NCBI RefSeq assembly: GCF_000430725.1
Contig: NZ_KE387213.1
Coordinates: forward strand, 107,166-171,165
Length of the DNA: 64,000 nt
Source: Azohydromonas australica DSM 1124
GTDB lineage: Bacteria; Pseudomonadota; Gammaproteobacteria; Burkholderiales; Burkholderiaceae_C
Direction: 5' to 3'
The notes under the pieces were generated by a model. The model searched no databases. It saw nothing but the letters and a program-made list of their open reading frames with translations, and was not told where the DNA came from. Both the position numbers and the translations under genes were made by a program. How positions within the stretch are numbered: the first letter of the stretch is position 1; each line of letters opens with the position of its first letter. Shown here one piece after another: positions 56,980-64,000 of this stretch.

Positions 56980-58980
56980 TCAGCCTCGCAGCAGCTTGTC
57001 CTCGGCCAGGGCCAGCGCCTCGGGCACGCCCGACAGCACCAGCGTGTCGCCGGGGTGCAGCACGATCTCGTCGCTGGCCTGCACCACCTGGCCGGCAGCG
57101 CGGCGCACGGACAGCGTGCGCACGCCCAGCGCGTGCAGCGTCAGGTCGCCCAGCTTCTGGCCCAGGCTGGCCGCGGCGGCGGGCAGGCTGACCGTGGCCA
57201 GCCGCGCCTGCTGGCGCTCCTCCAGCGTCTGGTCGTCATCGGCGCCATGGAAGTAGCCGCGCAGCAGGCCGTAGCGCGCCTCGCGCGCCTCGCGCGCCAG
57301 GCGCAGCACGCGGCGCACCGGCACGCCCACCAGCGCCAGCGCGTGGCTGGCCAGCATCAGCGAGCCTTCCAGCGCCTCGGGCACCACCTCGGTGGCGCCG
57401 GCGGCGCGCAGCTTCTCCAGGTCGCTGTCGTCGATGGTGCGCACCAGCACCGGCACGTGCGGCGCGTGCTCGTGCACGAGGCCCAGCACCTTCAGCGCCG
57501 ACGGGGTGTCGTGGTAGGTGATGACGACGGCGCTGGCGCGCGCCAGGCCTGCGGCCATCAGGCTGCGCAGCCGTGCCGCGTCGCCGAAGACCACGCTCTG
57601 CCCCGCGGCGGCGGCCTGGCGCACGCGGTCGGGGTCCAGGTCCAGAGCCATGTAGGGGATCTTCTCCGCCTCCAGCAGCCGCGCCAGCGCCTGGCCGCTG
57701 CGGCCGTAGCCGCAGATGATCAGGTGCGCCTCGTTGCGCATCGACTTCTTGGCGATGGAGGTGAGCTGCACCGACTGCATCATCCAGTCGGTCGCGGACA
57801 GGCGCGCCACGAGGCGGTCGGCATGCATGATCACGAAGGGCGTGGCCAGCATCGACAGCACCATGCTCGCCAGCACCGGGCTGACCCACTTGGGATCGAT
57901 GAGCCCGTGCTCGCTGCTCAAGCTGAGCAGCACGAAGCCGAACTCGCCCGCCTGCGCCAGGTACAGGCCCGTGCGCAGCGCCACGCCCGGCGGCGCGCGG
58001 AAGATGCGCGCCAGCCCGGCCACCAGCACGAACTTGGCCAGCAGCGGCAGCGTGGACAGCAGCAGCACCAGCGGCCACTGCGTGAGCATCGGGCGCCCGT
58101 CGAGCTTCATGCCGATGGTGATGAAGAACAGGCCCAGCAGCACGTCGTGGAAGGGGCGGATGTCGCTCTCCACCTGGTGCTTGTAGGGCGTTTCGGCGAT
58201 GAGCATGCCGGCGACGAAGGCGCCCAGCGCCAGCGACAGCCCCGCGTGCTCCGTCAGCCAAGCCAGGCCCAGCGTCACCAGCAGCAGGTTCAGCACGAAG
58301 AGTTCCTCGCTCTTGCGCCGCGCCACCAGCGTGAGCCACCAGCGCATGAGCTTCTGCCCGCCCGACAGCAGCAGCGCTAGCAGCGCCACGGCCTTGAGCA
58401 GCGCTAGGCCCAGCGCCTGCAGCAGGTTGCCGCCGCCGGCGCCCAGCGCCGGGATCAGCACCAGCAGCGGCACCACGGCCAGGTCCTGGAACAGCAGGAT
58501 GCCCAGCACGCGGCGGCCATGTTCACTCTCCAGTTCCAGCCGCTCGGCCATGAGCTTCACGACGATGGCGGTGCTCGACATGGCGATCGCGCCGCCCAGC
58601 GCCACCGCGCCCTGCCACGACAGCTCCCAGGGCCGCGCCGTGAAGGAGAAGGCGAACAGCAGCAGCAGGTGCCCCAAGACCGCGCCGACCATGGTCAGCA
58701 CCACCTGCGACAGGCCCAGCCCGAACACCAGCGTGCGCATGCTGCGCAGCTTGGGCAGGTTGAACTCCAGCCCGATGGCGAACATCAGGAACACCACGCC
58801 GAACTCGGCCAGGTACTTCACGCCCGCGCTGTCTTTGGCCAGCGCCAGCGCGTTGGGGCCGATGAGCACGCCCACGGCGAGGTAGCCCAGCATGGGCGGC
58901 AGCTTCATGGAACGGCACAGCACCACGCCCAGTACGGCGGCGATCAGGTAAAGCAGGACGAGTTCAAGCGTGGAGGCCAT
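56980..58980 (-). CDS. monovalent cation:proton antiporter-2 (KefB/KefC-like) with RCK domains
   Basis: 666 aa. About 12 helices of the CPA2 family (GVVFLMFAIGLEFNLPKLR; GAIAMSSTAIVVKLM; LGAFVAGMLIAETPY), then an RCK-N domain (HLIICGYGRSGQALARLL, about 410-427, NAD-type GxGxxG), and an RCK-C domain at the C-terminus (about 570-660). K+/H+ or Na+/H+ exchange gated by nucleotide is inferred. ATG at 58980 gives the family N-terminus. Divergent from kdsD. Confidence 0.92.
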   Translation of the reverse strand: MASTLELVLLYLIAAVLGVVLCRSMKLPPMLGYLAVGVLIGPNALALAKDSAGVKYLAEFGVVFLMFAIGLEFNLPKLRSMRTLVFGLGLSQVVLTMVGAVLGHLLLLFAFSFTARPWELSWQGAVALGGAIAMSSTAIVVKLMAERLELESEHGRRVLGILLFQDLAVVPLLVLIPALGAGGGNLLQALGLALLKAVALLALLLSGGQKLMRWWLTLVARRKSEELFVLNLLLVTLGLAWLTEHAGLSLALGAFVAGMLIAETPYKHQVESDIRPFHDVLLGLFFITIGMKLDGRPMLTQWPLVLLLSTLPLLAKFVLVAGLARIFRAPPGVALRTGLYLAQAGEFGFVLLSLSSEHGLIDPKWVSPVLASMVLSMLATPFVIMHADRLVARLSATDWMMQSVQLTSIAKKSMRNEAHLIICGYGRSGQALARLLEAEKIPYMALDLDPDRVRQAAAAGQSVVFGDAARLRSLMAAGLARASAVVITYHDTPSALKVLGLVHEHAPHVPVLVRTIDDSDLEKLRAAGATEVVPEALEGSLMLASHALALVGVPVRRVLRLAREAREARYGLLRGYFHGADDDQTLEERQQARLATVSLPAAAASLGQKLGDLTLHALGVRTLSVRRAAGQVVQASDEIVLHPGDTLVLSGVPEALALAEDKLLRG

Positions 58981-59066
58981 GGAGCGGGAACGGGGGAGAC
59001 TGCGGCGCGGACGCAAGCACGGGGGCCTGCCACCTAGAATCCGCGACTCTATAGGACCCCCCTCAA

Positions 59067-60053
59067 GTGAAAGCCCTGGATCCCCAACGAGCGCTGGCGC
59101 TGGCCGCGCAGACCTTCGACATCGAGGCGCGCGCGCTGCTGGTGCTCAAGGAGCGCGTGCAGCGCGACGACGCCTTCGCTCGCGCCGTGCGCCTGATGCT
59201 GAACTGCCGCGGTCGCGTGGTGGTGATGGGCATGGGCAAGAGCGGCCACGTGGGCCGCAAGATCGCCGCCACGCTGGCCTCCACGGGCACGCCGGCGATG
59301 TTCGTGCACCCGGCCGAGGCCGGCCACGGCGACCTGGGCATGGTCACGGCCGGCGACGTGGTGCTGGCGCTGTCCAACTCCGGCGAGAGCGACGAGCTCA
59401 ACCTGATCCTGCCGGTGCTCAAGCGGCTGCAGGTGCCGCTGGTGGCGATGACGGGCCGTGCGGAATCGGCGCTGGGGCGCCATGCCGAAGTGGTGCTCGA
59501 CAGCGCCGTCGAGGCCGAGGCCTGCCCGCTGAACCTGGCGCCCACGGCCAGCACCACGGCGCAGATGGCCTTCGGCGACGCGCTGGCGGTGGCGCTGCTG
59601 GACGCGCGCGGCTTCAAGGAGGAAGACTTCGCGCGCTCGCACCCCGGCGGCGCACTGGGGCGCAAGCTGCTGGTACTGGTGGGCGACCTCATGCGCGCGG
59701 GCGACGCGGTGCCGCGCGTGGGTCCGCAGGCCGACTTCAACACGCTGCTGCGCGAGATGACGGGCAAGGGCCTGGGCTTCACGGCCATCGTGGACGAGGC
59801 CGGCCATGCGCAGGGCATCTTCACCGACGGCGACCTGCGCCGCCTCATCGAGCGCGGCGTGGATCTGCGCTCGCTCATCGCGGCGGATGTGATGCACCCG
59901 AACCCGAAGCGCGTGCGCGAGGACGAGCTGGCTGTCGAAGCCGCCGACCTGATGGAGCAGCACCGCATCACCAGCGTGCTGGTGGTGGACGAACAGCAGC
60001 GCGTGGTGGGCGCGCTCAACAGCAACGACCTCATGCGGGCCAAGGTGATCTGA
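59067..60053 (+). CDS. kdsD: arabinose-5-phosphate isomerase KdsD
   Basis: 328 aa, typical length. An SIS domain with GMGKSGHVGRKIAATLASTGTPAMFVHPAEAGHGDLGM, then two CBS domains (about 205-328). The GTG start at 59067 is the only one that gives the family N-terminus. It makes D-arabinose 5-phosphate for Kdo of LPS. Its TGA overlaps the kdsC start (TGATG). Confidence 0.96.
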   Translation: MKALDPQRALALAAQTFDIEARALLVLKERVQRDDAFARAVRLMLNCRGRVVVMGMGKSGHVGRKIAATLASTGTPAMFVHPAEAGHGDLGMVTAGDVVLALSNSGESDELNLILPVLKRLQVPLVAMTGRAESALGRHAEVVLDSAVEAEACPLNLAPTASTTAQMAFGDALAVALLDARGFKEEDFARSHPGGALGRKLLVLVGDLMRAGDAVPRVGPQADFNTLLREMTGKGLGFTAIVDEAGHAQGIFTDGDLRRLIERGVDLRSLIAADVMHPNPKRVREDELAVEAADLMEQHRITSVLVVDEQQRVVGALNSNDLMRAKVI

Positions 60054-60625
60054 TGCTGCCGGCACTCACGTTCGCGCCCGAGCTGCTGCTGCGGGCCCAG
60101 GGCCCCGGGCTGGGCATGCGCGCGGCGATCTTCGACGTCGACGGCGTGCTCACCGACGGCAGCCTCTACATCGGCGACGCCGGCGAGGTGTTCAAGGCCT
60201 TCAGCGTGCTCGACGGGCAGGGTCTGAAGCTGCTGGCGCAGGGCGGCATCGTACCCATCGTCATCACCGGGCGCGACTCGGCGGCGGTGCGCCGCCGCGT
60301 GGCGGACCTGGGTCTGCAGCACGCGCACTACGGCGTGAAGGACAAACTTGGCGTGGCGCAGCAGATGCTGGCCGGGCTGGGCATCGGCTGGGAGGAGCTG
60401 GCGGTGATCGGCGACGACTGGCCGGACCTGCCGCTGATGGCGCGCGCGGGCTTCGCCTGCGCGCCGGCCAACGCGCATGCCGAAGCGCGGGCGCGGGCGC
60501 ACTACGTCACCGCCGCGCGCGGCGGGCAGGGCGCGGCGCGCGAGTTCTGCGATCTGCTGCTGGTGGCCAACGGCCGCTATGCGGCGTTGCTCGACGGTCA
60601 CCTGACCACGCTGGACGCCCGCTGA
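60053..60625 (+). CDS. kdsC: 3-deoxy-manno-octulosonate-8-phosphatase KdsC
   Basis: 190 aa HAD phosphatase with no cap domain. Motif I FDVDGVLTDG (about 27-36), motif II ITGRDS, motif III K (GVKDKL) and motif IV IGDDWPDLPLM. Releases Kdo from Kdo-8-P. The start overlaps kdsD by one base. Confidence 0.95.
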   Translation: MLPALTFAPELLLRAQGPGLGMRAAIFDVDGVLTDGSLYIGDAGEVFKAFSVLDGQGLKLLAQGGIVPIVITGRDSAAVRRRVADLGLQHAHYGVKDKLGVAQQMLAGLGIGWEELAVIGDDWPDLPLMARAGFACAPANAHAEARARAHYVTAARGGQGAAREFCDLLLVANGRYAALLDGHLTTLDAR

Positions 60626-60638
60626 GAGACCGCCCACC

Positions 60639-61301
60639 GTGCTGGCCCTGGACGACGACACCCTGCCTCCGCCGCCTCCGCGCCGCGTCCCCGTGCAGAT
60701 GCCCTGGGGGCTGCGCGTGCGCGAGTGGGCGCTGGGTTACCTGCCGCTGTTGATGATGGCGCTGCTGGCGCTGGCCACCTGGTGGCTGGTGAAGAACACA
60801 CCCAGCGCGCCCGGCACGGACACCGAGCGGCCGGTGAGCCACGTGCCCGACTACACGATGAACGGCTTCACCACGCAGCGCTTCGCGCCCACGGGGGCGC
60901 TGCGGGTGCAGATCGAGGGCGCGCAGCTGCGCCACTACCCGGACACCGACACCTTCGAGATCGACAACGTGCGCATCCGTGCGCTGGGCGAGGACGGCAG
61001 CGTCACCAACGCCACAGCGCGCCGTGCGCTCAGCGACGGCAAGGGCACGCACGTTCAGCTGCTCGGCAGCGCGCAGGTGGTGCACGAGACGACCGACGGG
61101 CGCGAGCCGGTCGAGTTCCGCGGCGAGGCGCTGCAGCTCTTCACCGAGACCGAGCGCGTCTACTCCGACCAGCCGGTGCAGGTGCTGCAGGGCCGCAACG
61201 ACATCCGGGCTGCGGGCATCGACTATGACCATCGCAGCCGCGTGGCGCAGCTGCAGGGTCCGATCAAGGCGCGGCTGGATCCGCCGGCCCGACGCCGTTG
61301 A
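60639..61301 (+). CDS. lptC: LPS export protein LptC
   Basis: 220 aa, GTG start at 60639, 13 nt after kdsC. One N-terminal membrane helix (about residues 32-52; YLPLLMMALLALATWWLV), then a periplasmic beta-jellyroll (PDYTMNGFTTQRF and RVYSDQPVQVLQG). LptC bridges LptFG and LptA. The usual next genes lptA-lptB are not here; an SDR gene follows instead. Confidence 0.9.
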   Translation: MLALDDDTLPPPPPRRVPVQMPWGLRVREWALGYLPLLMMALLALATWWLVKNTPSAPGTDTERPVSHVPDYTMNGFTTQRFAPTGALRVQIEGAQLRHYPDTDTFEIDNVRIRALGEDGSVTNATARRALSDGKGTHVQLLGSAQVVHETTDGREPVEFRGEALQLFTETERVYSDQPVQVLQGRNDIRAAGIDYDHRSRVAQLQGPIKARLDPPARRR

Positions 61302-62068
61302 GTCGCCTCGTCTTCATCACCGGCGGTTCCAGCGGCATCGGGCAGGCGCTGGCTTCACATGCGCTGGCCCAGGGCTGGCGCGTGGTGCTGGTGGCACGGC
61401 GCAAGGAGGCGCTGCTGGCCTGGGTGCAACAGCAGCCGGCGGCACAGCACATTGCCGTCTACGCCGCCGACGTGCGCGATCCGCAGGCGATGGCGGCGGT
61501 GGGCCGCGAGTGCATTGCCGAGCATGGGTTGCCGGACGTGGTGATCGCCAACGCGGGCATCAGCGTGGGCATCGACAGCGCCGATTTCGAGGATCTGCAG
61601 GTGCTCCGGGAGACGCTGGAGACCAACGTGCTGGGCATGGCCGCGAGCTTTCACCCGTTCCTGGCGCTCATGCGCGAGCGGCGCGCGGGCACGCTGGTGG
61701 GCATCGGCAGCGTGGCGGCCATCCGTGGGCTGCCAGGTCATGGCGCCTACTGTGCAAGCAAGGCTGCGGTGCTGGCCTACTGTGAGAGCCTGCGTGGGGA
61801 GTGCCGTTCCTTCGGCGTGCGTGTGCTCACGCTCAGTCCTGGCTACGTGGACACGCCGCTGACGCGGGGCAATCCCTATCCAATGCCGTTCCTCATGACG
61901 CCCGAGGCCTTCGCGCGCAGTGCGTGGCGGGCGATCGAGCGCGGCGACAGCTATCGCGTCATCCCGTGGCCGATGGCCGTGGTGGCGCGGCTGTTGCGCC
62001 TGCTGCCGAACGCGCTGTTCGACCGTATTTTTTCAGGCCGGCCGCGCAAGCCGCGGCGTGGTCGCTGA
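61298..62068 (+). CDS. SDR-family oxidoreductase
   Basis: 256 aa. TGGSSGIG cofactor motif (8-15), NNAG-like NAGIS, catalytic S (GIGSVAA) and YCASK (Tyr and Lys present). A TTG start at 61298 overlaps the lptC stop (TTGA), which supports it and translational coupling. Resembles dehydrogenases with a C-terminal hydrophobic RVIPWPMAVVARLLRLLP segment that may contact the membrane. Substrate unknown. Confidence 0.85.
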   Translation: MSRLVFITGGSSGIGQALASHALAQGWRVVLVARRKEALLAWVQQQPAAQHIAVYAADVRDPQAMAAVGRECIAEHGLPDVVIANAGISVGIDSADFEDLQVLRETLETNVLGMAASFHPFLALMRERRAGTLVGIGSVAAIRGLPGHGAYCASKAAVLAYCESLRGECRSFGVRVLTLSPGYVDTPLTRGNPYPMPFLMTPEAFARSAWRAIERGDSYRVIPWPMAVVARLLRLLPNALFDRIFSGRPRKPRRGR

Positions 62069-62159
62069 GTTCAGGGTTCCAAAACTCGATTGCCGGAAAT
62101 CCAGTGCGAGCACGGCCCGCCATGGCGTTGATCACACGCAATCGGCCTAGAAAACCCCA

Positions 62160-62193
62160 GAAAAACGAAAGGCGCTGGTTTATGCCAGCGCCC
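62160..62193 (-). terminator. terminator of the RRM protein gene
   Basis: On the minus strand GGCGCTGG, loop CATAAA, CCAGCGCC (62192-62171) is followed by TTTCGTTTTT. It lies about 45 nt after the stop of the RRM gene. Confidence 0.8.
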
Positions 62194-62234
62194 TTGGAGG
62201 CCGGCCCGTGAGGGCCGGAATCTCAATCGATGCG

Positions 62235-62738
62235 TCAGTAACTGCTGCTGCCGCCGCCACCGTAGCCGCCACGACCACCGCCGCCGCCACCGTAGCCACC
62301 GCGGCCACCGCCGCCACCGCCGCCGTAGGGGCTGCGACCACCGCCGCCGCCACCGCCGCCGTAACCACCACGGCCACCGCCGCCGCCGCCGTAGCCACCG
62401 CCGCCACCACCGTAGCCGCCGCCACTACTGCCGCCGCCGTAGCCGCCGCGGCCACCGCCGCCGCCGCCGTAGCCACCACCCGGGCGCTCTTCACGCGGAC
62501 GGGCTTCGTTGACCACGATGGCACGCCCTTCAAGGGCCTGCCCGTTCATGCCGTTGATGGCCGCTTGGGCCTCGGCATCCGAGCCCATCTCGACAAAGCC
62601 GAAGCCCTTCGAGCGGCCGGTTTCACGGTCCATCATGACCTTTGCAGAGGTCACAGAACCGAACTGAGAGAACGCCTCGTGCAAAGAATCATCACGGACG
62701 CTGTAGGCCAGATTGCCCACATACAGCTTATTTCCCAT
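62235..62738 (-). CDS. glycine-rich RNA-binding protein (single RRM)
   Basis: 167 aa. One RRM at residues 1-80 with RNP2 LYVGNL and RNP1 KGFGFVEM, then about 80 residues of GGYGG/GRGGYGG repeats. Bacterial Gly-rich RRM proteins are cold-induced RNA chaperones in cyanobacteria and appear widely in Burkholderiales. The glycine tract is made of near-repeated codons and is a likely length-variable site. ATG at 62738. Confidence 0.93.
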   Translation of the reverse strand: MGNKLYVGNLAYSVRDDSLHEAFSQFGSVTSAKVMMDRETGRSKGFGFVEMGSDAEAQAAINGMNGQALEGRAIVVNEARPREERPGGGYGGGGGGRGGYGGGSSGGGYGGGGGGYGGGGGGRGGYGGGGGGGGRSPYGGGGGGGRGGYGGGGGGRGGYGGGGSSSY

Positions 62739-63183
62739 GGGGAAGCCCCTTTCCAATCTCACTCACTCAATACCATGTGGAGCTTCAACCCATCGTGAAC
62801 CACTCAACCGAAGGCGCCGCATCCAGACACAGGCGAACCATTATCAAGGAATCTTTCCGTGCCACACGCAGCAGGGAAGTTAAATGTTGTATTGCCGATT
62901 GAGGACAAACCCGTAGCAAACCCGGGCACAACCCTGGTAGTCCGGTTCCCCGAGCTGGAAACACAACAGCCGTCGATGCTTTTTTGCTCTGTAGCGGTAC
63001 CGTGAGGCGCGCTGTACACGACGGCCGGTGCAAGACTCGCGACGCTTCCACCGGGCCGGCGCCATGCCCTTGCGCCTTCTGCTGTAAAGCACGGTGGTGT
63101 CTCTCTTGGGCATCGCCCTAGCATGCCTTGGCTTGGCCGCCACGCGGCCTTCCACCGGTGTCCGCAAGACACGAAGACCCGCC
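62739..63183. promoter_or_regulatory. long divergent leader region between RRM gene and GMC oxidoreductase
   Basis: 445 bp without a gene. The first 150 bp upstream of the RRM gene are AT-rich for this genome (around 62860-62905, with AACATTTAAC on the minus strand as a possible -10 zone), implying a 5' leader of over 100 nt, as for cold-shock genes. The remainder has no recognised element. Confidence 0.45.
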
Positions 63184-64000
63184 ATGAACACCGAGACGAG
63201 CACAACCTATGACTACATCGTCGTGGGCGCTGGCACCGCCGGCTGCCTGCTGGCCAACCGGCTCAGCGCCGACTCCAGACACCGCGTGCTGCTGGTCGAG
63301 GCGGGCGGGCGCGACGACTACCTGTGGATCCACATCCCGGTCGGCTATCTCTACTGCATAGGCAACCCGCGCACCGACTGGCTCTACCACACCGACGCCG
63401 ATCCCGGTCTCAACGGGCGGCGACTGCGCTACCCGCGCGGCAAGGTGCTGGGCGGCTGCTCCAGCATCAACGGCATGATCTACATGCGCGGCCAGTCGCG
63501 CGACTACGCACAGTGGGCGGAGATCTGCGGCGACGAGGCCTGGAACTGGCCGCAGTGCCTGCCCTTCTTCCTGCGCCACGAAGATCACTGGCGCGGTGCT
63601 GACGAGATGCATGCCGCGCCGGGCTTCGACCCCAGCGGCACGCGGCTCGGCGGCGAGTGGCGCGTGGAGCGCCAGCGTCTGCGCTGGGAGATCCTGGACG
63701 CCTTCGCACAGGCGGCGCAGCAGGCGGGCATCCCGGCCAGCGAGGACTTCAACCGCGGCAACAACGAGGGCGTGGGCTACTTCGAAGTCAACCAGCGCAG
63801 CGGCGTGCGCTGGAACGCCGCCAAGGCCTTCCTGCGGCCGGCGCGCTCTCGGGCCAACCTGACAGTGCAGACCGGCGCCACCGTCACGCGCGTGCTGCTG
63901 GAGCGCGACTGCGATGGCGTGCAGCGGACCACGGGCATCGAGATGCGGCTGGGAGGCGGTGCGCCAGTGCAGGTACGGGCCGCCCGCGAGGTGGTGCTCG
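63184..64000 (+). CDS. GMC-family oxidoreductase (choline/alcohol dehydrogenase type), 5' part
   Basis: 272 residues are visible before the window ends. FAD-binding [19 protein letters not shown] (about 9-27) with the Glu end VLLVEAGG, then [19 protein letters not shown] (about 86-104), the GMC signature, and [15 protein letters not shown]. Members oxidise choline, long-chain or aromatic alcohols; the catalytic His-His/Asn pair lies outside the window. ATG at 63184. Confidence 0.93.
   Translation, partial: MNTETSTTYDYIVVGAGTAGCLLANRLSADSRHRVLLVEAGGRDDYLWIHIPVGYLYCIGNPRTDWLYHTDADPGLNGRRLRYPRGKVLGGCSSINGMIYMRGQSRDYAQWAEICGDEAWNWPQCLPFFLRHEDHWRGADEMHAAPGFDPSGTRLGGEWRVERQRLRWEILDAFAQAAQQAGIPASEDFNRGNNEGVGYFEVNQRSGVRWNAAKAFLRPARSRANLTVQTGATVTRVLLERDCDGVQRTTGIEMRLGGGAPVQVRAAREVVL

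Noticed and set aside
62240-62480. Regular short repeats resembling a CRISPR or minisatellite
   Set aside because: The repeats are codon-phased GGY/GGC runs within the RRM coding sequence, without spacers.
62208-62798. 196-codon plus-strand Ala/Thr/Val-rich ORF
   Set aside because: It is the antisense reading of the glycine-rich tail of the RRM gene.

Overview
This is a very GC-rich chromosomal segment of a betaproteobacterium, most likely Burkholderiales (Comamonadaceae or Sphaerotilaceae-like). The evidence is the gene order dnaA-dnaN-gyrB diverging from rpmH-rnpA-yidD-yidC-mnmE, the protein sequences (CsgG/DUF4810/DUF799 trio, CreA, NhaR-type LysR, kdsD-kdsC-lptC) and the short inverted-repeat families. 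No rRNA, tRNA, CRISPR array, prophage or intact insertion sequence was seen. The window is mostly core genome with small accessory patches.

Layout. 1-4.2 kb: end of a Bax-inhibitor/YccA gene, an NhaR-type LysR regulator, a TerB-like protein and two TerC-family transporters, the first behind a yybP-ykoY (Mn2+) riboswitch; an 82% identical 57-bp element occurs before the regulator and again between terB and the riboswitch. 4.3-9.8 kb: pirin, PAP2, RtcB RNA ligase, a 43-aa ORF, a cytochrome c and a CLC chloride transporter. 10-18.6 kb: a compact minus-strand respiratory operon with a PQQ alcohol dehydrogenase, binding protein, cytochrome c, cytochrome c oxidase subunits II (heme c fused), I and III, a small membrane protein and a CtaG-type assembly factor. 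The oxidase subunit I keeps its metal ligands but lacks the usual D- and K-channel residues. 18.9-22.2 kb: stress and membrane proteins. 22.3-29.5 kb: three paralogous secreted S8 proteases plus a free-standing S8 propeptide (I9) gene 22 nt behind the first one. 29.8-44 kb: assorted enzymes, a MerR regulator facing a FAD oxidoreductase-DUF2256 pair across an array of four 8-mers with 11-bp spacing within pairs, a patatin, the CsgG trio and a hydratase. 44.4-45.6 kb: a stand-alone McrA-like/DUF3883 nuclease beside gyrB.

45.7-56.3 kb is the replication-initiation neighbourhood: gyrB, dnaN and dnaA on the minus strand, and rpmH, rnpA, yidD, yidC and mnmE on the plus strand. DnaA boxes lie between dnaA and rpmH, and a second cluster lies in the 770-bp gene-free region after mnmE. 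56.3-64 kb: NUDIX hydrolase, KefB/C-type antiporter, kdsD-kdsC-lptC-SDR (LPS core sugar and LPS export), a glycine-rich RRM protein and the start of a GMC oxidoreductase.

The strongest candidates for something new are the dehydrogenase-to-oxygen operon with its non-canonical oxidase, the protease/propeptide array, the 11-bp-phased MerR operator array, and the shared element linking the NhaR-type regulator to the Mn-riboswitch/terC locus. All calls come from reading the sequence; no database search was run.
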